Positions 23,825 through 35,400 of a stretch of DNA of 64,000 nt are shown piece after piece (position 1 is the first letter of the stretch; every line of letters begins with the position of its first letter). This stretch comes from Rhizophagus clarus. Its lineage: Eukaryota > Glomeromycota > Glomeromycetes > Glomerales > Glomeraceae. The position numbers were made by a program, and so were the translations under genes. The notes under the pieces are model-generated. The model ran no database searches. It saw nothing but the letters and a program-made list of their open reading frames with translations, and was not told the DNA's origin. The stretch is from the NCBI GenBank assembly GCA_015698045.1, contig BLAL01000046.1, forward strand, positions 498,501 through 562,500, written 5' to 3'.

Positions 23825-25542
23825 CGTAATTTGGTGTATTCGTTCATCGGTATATATTTTACAATATATTTTTCATTTACCGAATATGTGCAGTATATTA
23901 TCGGAAAGTTTTTTTCTAGAATTTTGTAACATATTAAGTAAGAACTTTATTTGTGAAAAGATTTTAGCCAAAAAATTAGACCAAAAAGGAATTTGTGATC
24001 GGGTACCTAGTATAACAGGGTACAAGCATTAAAACTCTCGATTATTTCGCACGTTTTTTTTTCATCTGACCAAGTCACTCATCATCCTCTCCATCCTAGC
24101 TCGGAGATACCTAGATATCGAAAAATATATATATATACTCCTCTTTTTCTTTTATACATATTTGATATATCGAAAAGTTAACAAATTATGGTTCAAAAAA
24201 GAGTGTTATTAGATTTAAATTTAAAATCAAACTTTGATGCGCATAAATCGTCATTGTGCATAATCACAACTGATAATATTAAAAAAAAATCTATTTATAG
24301 TATTTTTTTTTTTGAAAAAAATTTTTTTTTATGATTGGTTCAGTATTGGTTCCCAAATGTAACACCAAATGGTAATATTTACTTTTTTTGAAAGTGCTTA
24401 AAGTGCCTAATAAGATTACGTCATGCAGCTTTTTTTTTAATAGAAAGAATAAAATCAATCATTATTTGAACAAAATAAAAAAATAGATAAATAAATAGAA
24501 CAAAAGATGGACGAAAAAAAATAAAATAAAATAAAATACACGAAATAATGAATCTAATGGTCAAAAATGACAACAAAAAGTTCCTATGAAGAAAAAAAAA
24601 AAATTATATGCTTTATTATTAATATGTTCAGAACTAAACAAAAAAAAATTGCTATCTTTTAAATTATGTATCAAGTCTTTTTTTTTTTTTTTTTTTTTTT
24701 TACGCAATAAGAGTTCGGTTCAAATGTTTTTTTTTTTTTATTATTATTTTAAATGAATTGTGTACTTTAGTACCTTGTATTAAATACCAAGCTTGTAATT
24801 TTTAAAAATAAAAATTTACAAAATTTAATTAAAATCAGTCAAAAAATGTTATTTTCAAATTATTAAATAAAAGTGCTTTTTAGAACCACGAACTTACTGA
24901 TCGTCAGTTTATAATACTGGTCCGAATTGGTTTTGGATAGTAACTCCGGCTGTCACAATAATGTCACAATCATTATAATGTTATATCACAATGTGATATA
25001 ACTTTATTTTGGAAGTGACACCAATCATCCGTCATTTGTAATTAGTTTCAGCCAGAATTATCTTGATAATGTGAACCAGAATTACGATCAGCATCAAAAG
25101 TTACATTTGTCATTAATGACATAACGAAATGAGACAATTGTGAACTATCACTAATGTCATTTAATGTTGTTTTGTTCAATAACATTGCAAAATATTAATT
25201 TTACTACTTTACTTTCGCTTTTGGTATTTGTGATTTCTTCCTGCTTTATTAGCGCTTTGAGATATCACCAAGTGCATCGCTAAAAATCGACACGTTACTA
25301 AAAAAAAATCTATCTAGACCTGGACTTCCAAGTATTTCTAGATTTACTATACAACCTTTCTTCTTAATATTTTTCTCCGTATAATTATCTATTCTTATGA
25401 TTTTTTGATTTCACAGTCGTTTTATTCTTTCCTTACTCGACAAAAACACATTAATCACAATTGATGTGCAGAGTGACTTCAAGGCTTCATTCAATTTTTC
25501 AAGATTTCAAAATAAAAATCTTTTGATTTTTGATATGACCAA
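23825..25542. other. non-coding stretch
   Basis: A+T-rich with long T-runs (24679-24700). A region at about 24900-25230 is slightly richer in G+C with repeated (A)TGTCA(C)/TCATTTGT motifs. No gene supported. Confidence 0.4.
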
Positions 25543-26191
25543 CCCTACAAAAAATAAATGTCCGGAAAATGTTACCAAAAATGTCTGGAAAATGTCCAGA
25601 ATAAATCTGATGTGTCCGGAAAATGTCCACTTTTTTGGTACATGTCTGACACACTTCTTATACTTAAAATTTTGACATGTCCTAACTTTGTCCAGAATTT
25701 GTCCAGTATTTGTTCAGTATAAAATTTCAGACAAATTCTGGACAGTCAAACCTGGACAAATTCTGGACATAGTAAAAAACCAGATAGACAAATTCCGGAC
25801 ATAAAAAAGTTCAGGACAAATTCTGGATACTATTTCCAAAAAAGGATAAATTAATTTTGTAAAAAAATGCAAAAAGCACAAAACTGACATTCAAAATCTT
25901 TTCTGTCGTACTAATTAAAATTGCAGAGCAGGCAAAAATACTATATATCTATGATATAAAAAATTTGGGTTAAGGAATAATGATAATCATCTATCCATTG
26001 ATCATCTTTTATGGCAAAATTTTACGAAAATACATTTCTGGACAATTTCAGGACAAATTCCTAATATCCCGAAAATGCAGTGTTTTCGGAACAGTTTCTG
26101 GACACACAGTGTCCAGAATTTCTGGACAATTATTTAGACAATGTTTCTGGACATTTTCTGGACATTATCCGGACACATATTTTTTATAGGG
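25543..26191. mobile_element. 649-bp non-autonomous element with CCCTAyAAAAAATA termini and CAA duplication
   Basis: The left end is CCCTACAAAAAATAAATGTC from 25543. The reverse complement of the right end (ending at 26191) is CCCTATAAAAAATATGTGTC. CAA flanks both sides (25540-25542 and 26192-26194). The interior is made of many copies of TGTCCAGAA/TTCTGGACA, mainly TGTCC-oriented in the left half and GGACA-oriented in the right, so the whole element can fold back. Two 69-codon frames inside are translations of these repeats, not genes. The same terminus and a 3-bp duplication occur in the element at 53322. Confidence 0.7.
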
Positions 26192-26194
26192 CAA

Positions 26195-27114
26195 AAATTT
26201 TGAAAGTTCTCTGCCTGTGCATTTTAAATCTCACAATATGACACTTTAACTAATTTATTGTCTGCTTTTGAACTTAAACTTTAAGTACCAGATCATTTTA
26301 CTACCCAATTCTAACTGTAATCACGATAATACTTCTCTTGTGAATATTTAGCATAGTAGATCATTATATCACAAACTAGTATTCTGATAATTTAATCATC
26401 TTATCAATGATTTTAAAATAAAATTAATGTAGGTCAGGAATATAACGCTGAAAGGTTGTTAACGAGGATAGTTTCGATAATAACGGAGTTATTCGCATTA
26501 TAGGCTCAAGTTAGGAAGTTAAGTGGAAATCATATATCGAGTCGTATTTTAATATATAGATTTCTAGTAGTTAGTATTTAATCGTATTCTACTGTAGTAA
26601 AGGCTTCTGCTGAACAGTAAATTTTACGTAAATTAGTTGCTTTGCTTATTTGAAATATTATTGATTTACTTGTTAAAGCTATTTAGATACATGTATATTA
26701 AAAATTATTTTATTACAGTGTCAATTTTTGACACGTGATAAATTTTCAGATATGAACGATTGATAATTTTGAGTTTACCAGATTTTCATCAAAGGCTCAA
26801 GCATAACATTTAATACTACCTTTAAGTTTAAATAAAATAAAATAAAATAAAAAGAACAAATATTAATATACTCAAATGTTTTCATTCAAGTAATCCAATT
26901 TAATTACTTTCATCTATATCAAAAATGTTTGATTAATTTAATTAAAATTTAATAGGTCAGTATAAAGTAAATACCTTTGAAATTAATGTCAAGTTTGGTA
27001 AATCCATTTTTAGAGATTCTATAGAATAAAGAAATTAACCGTACGTTAAAACATTGTAAATCGATATAAATTATTATAGTTCTATATATATATATATATA
27101 TATTCCCTGAATAT
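26195..27114. other. non-coding stretch with a TA microsatellite
   Basis: A (TA)n tract lies at about 27084-27102. No gene seen before the kinase pseudogene that follows on the minus strand. Confidence 0.4.
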
Positions 27115-28093
27115 TCTTTTTAATTATTATCTGCATTTTTGGTTCTGGAAGATTTTTAAAATCTAAAAGTCTACTAATGTAAATTGCTTGCGGATGTGTT
27201 TTATATGAGAGAGCATTAGCGGATGATAATGGTGATTGAGCTGTTGAAGGTAATGACTTTTGGTTGATTTCATCTGCTTCTATGATTTGTTTCCAGATTG
27301 CGTAATCTTTTCCATAATAATATCTATTTCAACAATCCTTATATAAGCCGTTAAATAAGTCACGTAACTTAGCTGCTTTAGGTCGTTTTGAAGGGTTTGC
27401 ATCCAAACATTGATTAATAATATCAAGAATTAATTGAGGAATTTTATAATTAGACTTTGGCCTCAACCCATTACAAATTTTGATGACCAAGAATCCATCA
27501 TGAGCCATATCATGATAAGGGGACTTAACATTTGCTGGTTGACATAGTCCCAAATCAGTAACAAAAGCAACAGCATCATTACTTAATAAATTTCCACAAT
27601 GAATATCATGATGAATAAATCCACTATTATGAATAACTTTTTTAATAGCATATGAAATACCATATAACATAAACAATTTATTCCTCCAGTTTAATGAATT
27701 AAAATTAACATTTAAAAATTGCCTTAAGCTACAATCTTTTAATTCCATCACCATCATAAAATTATTTGTCTCCGGATCTTTAGTAATACCATAACAACAA
27801 ACTAGAAGATGGAGCATTTGCTAAAATATTTGATTCGACCTTAAAAGAAAAATTGTTAGTTTATACTCATAAAAGTCGATAATACTAAAATTTAAAGAAA
27901 ATATCATATTCAATCCACTCTATTAACTTCCTATGATATTTAGCTTCCATTTGTGTTTTTCGAATAAATTCATCAACAAATTCTTCATTCAATATTAGTT
28001 TAACAATTAACGATTCTTGTTCCACAGTTGACCGAAAATAGTTAAATCTTTTATTTGCTCAAATACATCATCACTTAGTTTAATTTCATCCAT
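27115..28093 (-). pseudogene. TKL-type kinase pseudogene (N-lobe and activation segment lost)
   Basis: Read on the minus strand. An ATG at 28093 opens MDEIKLSDDVFEQIKD, then the frame shifts, continuing as STVEQESLIVKLILNEEF..EFIRKTQ..IEYD, the usual start of Rhizophagus TKL proteins. The glycine loop and VAIK lysine are missing. The C-lobe resumes at about 27820 with CCYGITKDPETNNFMMVMEL, HHDIHCGN (catalytic loop, HRD changed to HHD) and VTDLGLCQ. The sequence then jumps directly to PYHDMAHDGF, so the APE activation segment is deleted. LRPKSNYKIPQLILDIINQC and the C-lobe end follow. An in-frame TGA at about 27328 interrupts, but the conserved tail (EADEINQK, THPQAIYISRLLDFKNLPEPK) continues in frame to about 27115. 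At least four lesions, so not an active kinase. Confidence 0.8.
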
Positions 28094-29517
28094 TTTAATG
28101 AATTATTTGTTGAATAAGAAATATGTTATTAATTTATATGTAAATTAATAAAAAAAAAAAAAGAGAAAAGAAAAGAAAAAGAACCAACTCCGGCGTGCAG
28201 ACGTGCGCAATGATTTAAGATCGGCAACAAATCAATGAAAAGGTTAATTAATAATCTTGAGGTTATACTAATTTTCGCCCAGGATCTGACGTAGAATTAG
28301 CTTGGATTCCATGTAATAACGGCGGAAGACATGGGACCGGATGATTAAAAATGATTACAATCAAAAAAATTCCAGATGTTGATCAATCGGACCCGGTTCA
28401 TCAATGTAGTAGGGGGCGAAATTAGTATAACCTAATCGGTTCTTGGACAGCATCAATCTCGACATTTTATTTAAATTTTCCATAATAAGCGTGATTAATA
28501 AATAGGACTGCGAATTAAGGAGAGCTGGGAGTCTATACTTCATATGTCATATGATACTAATTTATCGTATTTATCTTGCAGTCTTTGATATTTCATTATA
28601 ACTTGTTCAAAATAATCATGTTTGTTCTTTATAATGCTAGTATTAGCATGAAAAGTAACTGATCGTTATTATTAATGTAAGAAAAAATAAATTATTGATT
28701 CTAGAGTATGGTAAAAGAAAATTTTTTTTTATCGATTATTTTTGTGATAAAAAAATTAAAAATGATCGTTATAAACAAATCATTATTTCCACTTTAATTA
28801 TTTAATTACTAAATTTTTTTTTAAGAAAAAAGAAATTTATATCTTTTTTGGTTTATTTGGCTAAATTATTAAATTAAAACATTAAGAAATCAAATAAAAA
28901 TAATTTTACTTTCTTATTTAGTTAAACTTATAGGAAGTAAATACTTGGGAACGATTTTAGGAACCGTAAAATGATAGAGAAAATAAATAAATTTTATTTA
29001 ATATTAGAGATAAATCTGACAGCGCGTTTTACGTGGATCTGGGATTTGTTGAGTAAAACATGTAATAAAAGGATTCGACTCATCTTTCAAGTGGACTTCC
29101 AAGTTTTTAATTGATTTGTTTGTTCTAGCCAGTCCTTCTATTATTATTATCACCATCTAAGTTGCATTGAACAAATTCAAGTTCTGAAAAGCAATGTTTA
29201 AATCCTGGAATAAGGTGTATTTTATTAAAATCGAATTTACCTGGTATACAGTATAAAGATGTGTAATTCTCATGTTTTCATAAATAAAAAGAATTATTCA
29301 TTTAAAATAAAATGTACAGCATCAATAGTAAATAAATATTGAATTTATCGTCCAGATTATTACCATAAAATTTAAATGCTACAAAAGCTTAAATAATTAA
29401 GTAAAGGTTTTTTGATATGGAGTTGTTAAAACACAGATATTTTTATTTCTCATATTATTTTTTGACTCTTCTGATAAATGTGAAATAATCACTTTTAATA
29501 GAATAAATCTCATATTT
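28094..29517. other. non-coding stretch
   Basis: A less A+T-rich patch at about 28185-28460 (containing CCGGCGTGCAGACGTGCGC) may be an unidentified repeat. A 60-codon minus-strand frame at 28361-28543 shows no domain. The rest is A+T-rich. Confidence 0.4.
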
Positions 29518-29673
29518 TCATCCTTTAAATATTTCCAAGGCTTTCTCATAAAATTGGAATGATATAACTTTGAACCAGTTTTTATTAATTAAATGACATG
29601 AAAAAAGTTCAGTTCCATTATTTTTTAATTTTTCAAATATCAGATAAAGTATATCCTCATTAAGGTTTGACAT
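29518..29673 (-). pseudogene. F-box N-terminal fragment
   Basis: From the ATG at 29673 the frame reads MSNLNEDILYLIFEKLKNNG, then TELFSCHLINKNWFKVI, a good match to the F-box of the large Rhizophagus F-box family (L-x-x-D-I-L-x-x-I-F-E-x-L, then LFSC-x-L-(I/V)-N-x-x-W). F-box proteins link substrates to SCF ubiquitin ligases through Skp1. The frame stops after 51 codons, whereas family members run to several hundred residues with leucine-rich repeats. No continuation is visible downstream in any frame. Most likely a truncated relic; a very small functional F-box peptide is less likely. In-frame codons upstream to 29751 are probably not translated. Confidence 0.55.
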
Positions 29674-30793
29674 CTTGAAAAAAAAAGGAGCATTATTAAT
29701 ACTTTTTCTTCTATTAAAAAATACATATACGCCTTTTTGACATAAAAGCAATTAATATACTAATGACGGGAACCGTTAGAAGAACCGAAGCGGGCTTCAC
29801 GGCTTTGAATTTCTCACAAATTTTAATGCAAGTGTTATGTCTTTTTATTATAATTAATTATTCACAAATGAAATAAGTAAGATAATATATGAATAGAATT
29901 AAATGCACATTAGATATTATCTTAATATCGCCTTCCTATCTTACCCTAAATGATATGTTTTAAAACAAAGTACATGGTATAATTTCTACCGGGTATAATT
30001 CCATGCCGACCAATAATTGATCACGTGTACGACATTGCATGCTATACATGCAGATCAGTATTGAACGTAAAATGTCCTCCGCTCCGCTTCGGGCAATTAG
30101 GAAGATGACTAAACAAATGATATTGAATATATATAGTAAGGATAAACTGGGATATAGGGTGAGATGATCATCATATTTAAGATATGATTATGAGTTCCAG
30201 CTGGAAATTAAAGATTCAATATTTTATTATTGTCATTATTAAATTTTTCCCGTTAAAAAATTATTCTCAAATTGATCATTAATTACTATTTGAGCGATTC
30301 TAAGTTATGTCACGTTATTTTATAGTTGACATTTCCTTTATGTGATCCTGCTTTACTTACGATTGCTATATATGAAATGAAAGTTGATGAATAATTATAT
30401 AATTCACACAATTTAAGTAATCATTCTAAATTGATTAAATAGAAATATTTGAAAGTTTTTTTGTATTATTGAGAACATACTTTAGGATACTATTTTTGTT
30501 GAAAAGAAAGATTAATTTAGGACAAATGACGAAAACTTTATTTTTTTATTAAAAATATTAGGTAGAAAAAACGAAGGATATAATTCATAGTTAGAAATTC
30601 ATATATAAAAGTTCATTGAATATTTATGTAAGAATTACAGATAAAGTAATTATATAAAAAATAAACAATCAATATAAGCTAAGCCAATTAAACTACTTGA
30701 GTATATTTTACAAATAAAATAAAGTGTATAATCAAAAAAGTACTTACCTTATTGTAAGCTCAAAGTGATCTCACACATTTGTGATAACAAAAA
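29674..30793. other. non-coding stretch
   Basis: A+T-rich. A patch at about 29985-30110 is G+C-richer and includes GATCACGTG and CCGCTCCGCTTCGGGC. No gene seen. Confidence 0.4.
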
Positions 30794-31380
30794 TAGTGTT
30801 CGGATCTGTGACCGGGTCCAACCGGTTGAACCCGGATAAAAAAAATTATTTTTAAATTAGGTTTCTTATTAAATTTTCGTCCAGTAAAGGATTGAAATTA
30901 ATTCCTGAAATGAGAATCGATTTGGAGTCAACTAACAGTGACTCATAAGCTGCTTATATTATAAAAATAGGGGCGTCTAAAGCAGAGAAGAATCACGTGA
31001 TCATAGTAAAATATTTGTCATCTGGAATTACACCCTTTACTTTCTCATTTCAGCAAATTTAGTTCTCCAAACAATGAAAATCGCTAAAAAGGTTAAATTA
31101 TGTTCGATTTTGGTAATAATATTGTCGAGATGAATGATTTTATCCTGATTTTGTTAAACTGCGAATTTTTTTGCGACAAAAAATATTGCGGTATGAAATA
31201 AATGGTACAGTAACAAATACAAATCAAAATTCAGAATGATAAGATTTATATCATATCTTCCAGATTTCAGATTCTATCTGGATATATCCAGATTTTTATC
31301 TGAGGCAGATTATCCGGATAAAATCCAGATAATTTTTTTAATTTATCCAGATAACGGTTTCTATCCGGATCCAAACACTA
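30794..31380. mobile_element. hAT-type MITE with perfect 8-bp duplication AACAAAAA
   Basis: The ends are TAGTGTTCGGATC (left, from 30794) and the inverted TAGTGTTTGGATCC (right, ending at 31380). AACAAAAA sits on both sides (30786-30793 and 31381-31388). An exact 8-bp duplication and a TAG...CTA terminus are typical of hAT elements. The subterminal regions hold ATCCGGATA and ATCCAGAT repeats. The 587-bp interior has no transposase, so it would depend on an element elsewhere. Confidence 0.8.
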
Positions 31381-31388
31381 AACAAAAA

Positions 31389-32482
31389 GTCCGTCACTAA
31401 TAAAAAAATAGTGATATGGTAATCATGTTTAAACACAAGTTTGTGCTCTTTGGACAGTGACAAATTACGTGATCCTATAAAAATTTATGTGTATAATATT
31501 ATAAATTGAGAAATTTATACTGAGAATTCTTATCGTGCATTAAAAACTATTATAGGTACTATACAAGTATAGTATCATCACACAAGGGTAAAATATTAAT
31601 AACAAGTCATTTATATTTAAGTATAATAAAATTTATGGGCTCTCAATAATAGAATAATAATTCATTATTACAATAAATAAAAGGTCCTGTTAATAACTCT
31701 TTTTAGTTAAGAAAAATTTGAAGTTTGGCGTAAATTTTATCACATAATTTCCCAAATTTCATTCATTTTCCTTTGCATTTAAATTTTCTAGAATAGTAAT
31801 TATACACTAAATTTGGTTATTTTTCTATCCGAAATTTGACCAATCTTTATTATGTATTTTGTTGGGGCGGGGTAAATTTAATACGTTGGGGGTGTTTAGT
31901 TTAATACTTTCAAATATTCTATGAATCTATGATCAGCATATGTTACACGCTTATTAGTCGTTTTTGAATGCAATAAACTTTCAAATAACTCCATTATCTG
32001 TGAAACAAGATTATTAATAATTAATATTGATAATCAAATTTTTGATTATTTTTTACCAAGAATCAAAGATATTCGTTTAAATCTTTAATTTATGTAAAAT
32101 TAATAATACCATTTATTTATGATGAAATGATGTTCTTGATGTTATGAATAAAAATAAACTTGATAATTTAATATAATATTCGAATAAGTTAAGTCGTAAA
32201 GAATCATTTAAATTACAAACTAAGAAACTTGTAAAATATCTTACTACTCTAGCCTTAGTGTTTAAATAATTCTAATAAAATGAAATAAAAATGAATATGT
32301 CACAATATCATAAATCTAAATTAATTTTTATCAGGTTTAATATCTAAATAATTAAATCAATCAATTAATTAATTTCATATAAAATAGTTTGTAAATTTAC
32401 TCTTTTTTTACATACGTAACATACCTAATGATTTTATATTATCAAATTATATAATCTAAACATTCACTTTCACCAGTTTCAT
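31389..32482. other. non-coding stretch, 3' side of the kinase gene
   Basis: A+T-rich; presumably contains the 3' untranslated region and terminator of the minus-strand gene ending at 32483. No other gene seen. Confidence 0.4.
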
Positions 32483-35400
32483 TCAATTTTCACTTAATTT
32501 ATCATCAACTAGTATACAATCTAAGCATTCGCTTTCTAGAACTTCATTTACTTTTTTACTAGTAAAATCAAGTAAGCGACTTGTATAACATACTTGTGGA
32601 TGAGATTCAGTAATAAGATTAATGTTTCCAATTGGTGCATTTATAAATTCCATAAGGTTGCTTTTTAATTCTTCACTAATTTTATCATTATTAGGTCGGA
32701 AAATCCAGGTTTCAATAATATTACTTACTTCTTTAGCAGATAGCCTTTCTAACGGATCCTCATTCCAACATTTTTTCATCAAATTCACATAACATTGTGG
32801 AGTATTTTCAATAATTTTAGGTCGTTCACCTTTACAAATACTTATACTGAGTTGAAGATCATGTGCCCTATCATTAAATGGTGGAACTCCAGATGTAAAT
32901 TCCCACATAATCATAGAAAAACTATATATGTCACTAGCTGGAGTATATGGTTTGCCCCTCAAAAGTTCAGGTGCCATAAATGGAATAACACCATAAATTT
33001 CATATTCTTTTAAAAAATTTGTAGCTTTGCATAATCCTAAATCACTAATAAAAACTCTGTTCTCATCATCTTCATCTTTATCCTCATGATTTAGAATATT
33101 GCCATCATGGAGATCACAATGAATAAGATTTTTCTCATGTATTTTTTCAAGGCCAGAAATAATTTTATATAACATGAATAATCTTTGATTCCAATTATTT
33201 TCAATTACGTTTGCTAAATTTCCTCTTAAATTTCCCTTATTTGCATAATCCATTACTACCATAAAATTCAAAGTATCTGGATTTTTCGTAAATCCATGTA
33301 AATTAATAATTCTAATTGATTCTAAACATTTTTCATGACAATCCCACTATAAAAAAATTAAAATCGAATATATTAGTATAAATAATTTATAATAAAAATT
33401 AAAAACTAAAAATAAATAATAATAATAATTATACTTCATTTAAAAATTTATCTAAATTTTCATTCAAATTATTTTCATTCAAATTATTGAGACATTTAAG
33501 AGCTACTTCCTTCTTTCTACCACTTTTTAACCAAATGGCCTTGTAAATAATACCAAATCCTCCTTTATCAAGATACTCAACATTTTTAAATTGATTATAA
33601 GGAATCCATATTAATCTTTTTTCTTCAATAAATTTATCTAAAATTACATTTTCACTTTTCCCAAATCTACATAAATATAAATGATTAAAATTTATATTAA
33701 AAATTCAAAATTAAAAAAAAGTAATATGATGACATACTCTAAAATTTAATTAGAAATTTAATAAATTAATAAATATAAATTTTAGTATTGTATAAATGTA
33801 TCTATAATATATGGTCTACATTTTATAACATACCAACTAAAGCAATTGATAGTATTTTTAAATAAAGATCAAATTTGGTTAATTAAATTATGAATAGTAA
33901 ATATTATATGAATATGAATATAATAATAAATAATAACTTACAAGAATCTAAAGTGTATTAACAAATAATTTTTTAAATAAAGAAATTAGTTAGTCTATAA
34001 AATATGTAATAATAGAATTAAAATAAATTGAATAACTTACTCCCTATATTACCAAATAATAATTTTTTAAATAAAGAAATTAGTTAGTTTATATAATATG
34101 TAATAATAGAATTAAAATAAACTGAATAACTTACTCCCTATATTACCAAATAATTTTTTAAATAAAGAAATTAGTTAGTTTAAATTATATGTATAAATAT
34201 GCAATAATAGAGTACGACTTACCAACTAAAATAAATTACCAAATAATTTTTTAAATAAAGAAATTAATTAGTTTAAATTAGATTAAGATATTATATAAAT
34301 GGGTTAAGTGCTGGGAAAAGGAACCAAATGGTTAAAAAAATTTTTTTTCAAATAACAAATGTTTTGAAACAGATGATCAAATTTAAATCTATTTTACTTA
34401 AGAACCTTTTATTGAAAAATTTTCAATTTAGTCCCTTTAATTTTGTCCCTTTTCCCAATACTCATTCCAAATATGTAATAATAGAATAAATAAATAACTT
34501 ACTTCCTATATTACCAAATAATTTTTTAAATAAAGAAATTAGTTAGTTTAAATCATATGTATAAATATGTAATAATAGAATTAAATAAATAGCTTACTCC
34601 CTATATTACCAAATAATTTTTTTAGATAAAGAAATTAGTTAGTTTAAATTATATGTATAAATATGTAATAATAGAATTAAATAAATAACTTACTTCCTAT
34701 ATTACCAAATAAATTTTTTGATAAAGAAAATAGTTAGTTAAATTACATGTATAATAGAATTAAATAAATAACTTACTTGCTATATTTCCAAATAATTTTT
34801 AAATAAAGAAATTAGTTAGTTTAAATTATAAATATGCAATAATAGGGTACAACTTACCAACTAAAATAAATTACCAAATAATTTTTTAAATAAAGAAATT
34901 AGATAGTTTAGATTATATGTATAAAAATGTAACAATAGATTAAATAAATAACTTACTCCCTATTACCAAATAATTTTTAAATAAAGAAACTAGTTAGTTT
35001 AAATTATATGTATAAATATGTAATAATAGAGTATGACTTACCAACTAAAATAAATTACCAAATAATTTTTTAAATAAAGAAATAAGTTAGTTTAAAATTG
35101 TATGTAAATATTATATAAATACAATACGACTTACCATCTAAAATAAATTACCAAATAATTTTTTAAATAAAGAAATTAGTTAGTTTAAATTATATGTATA
35201 AATATATAATAATAGAATTAAATAACATAACTTACAATCTAAAATAAATTACCAAATAATTTTTTAAATGAAGAAATTAGTTAATTTAAATTATATCAGA
35301 TATGTAAAGATATGCAAATAATATTAAAGGTTGGAACCGGTTAAGACGGTTAACTGGTTAATTTAATCAGCCAATTTAATCGGTTAACTTAAGTCGAAGA

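Noticed and set aside
25466..26189. Two 69-codon frames
   Set aside because: Both are translations of the TGTCCAGAA repeat inside a non-autonomous element.
28361..28543. 60-codon minus-strand frame
   Set aside because: No domain or splice context; could not be tied to a family.
32795..33013. Plus-strand 72-codon frame
   Set aside because: Antisense shadow of the kinase exon, which has clear conserved motifs on the other strand.
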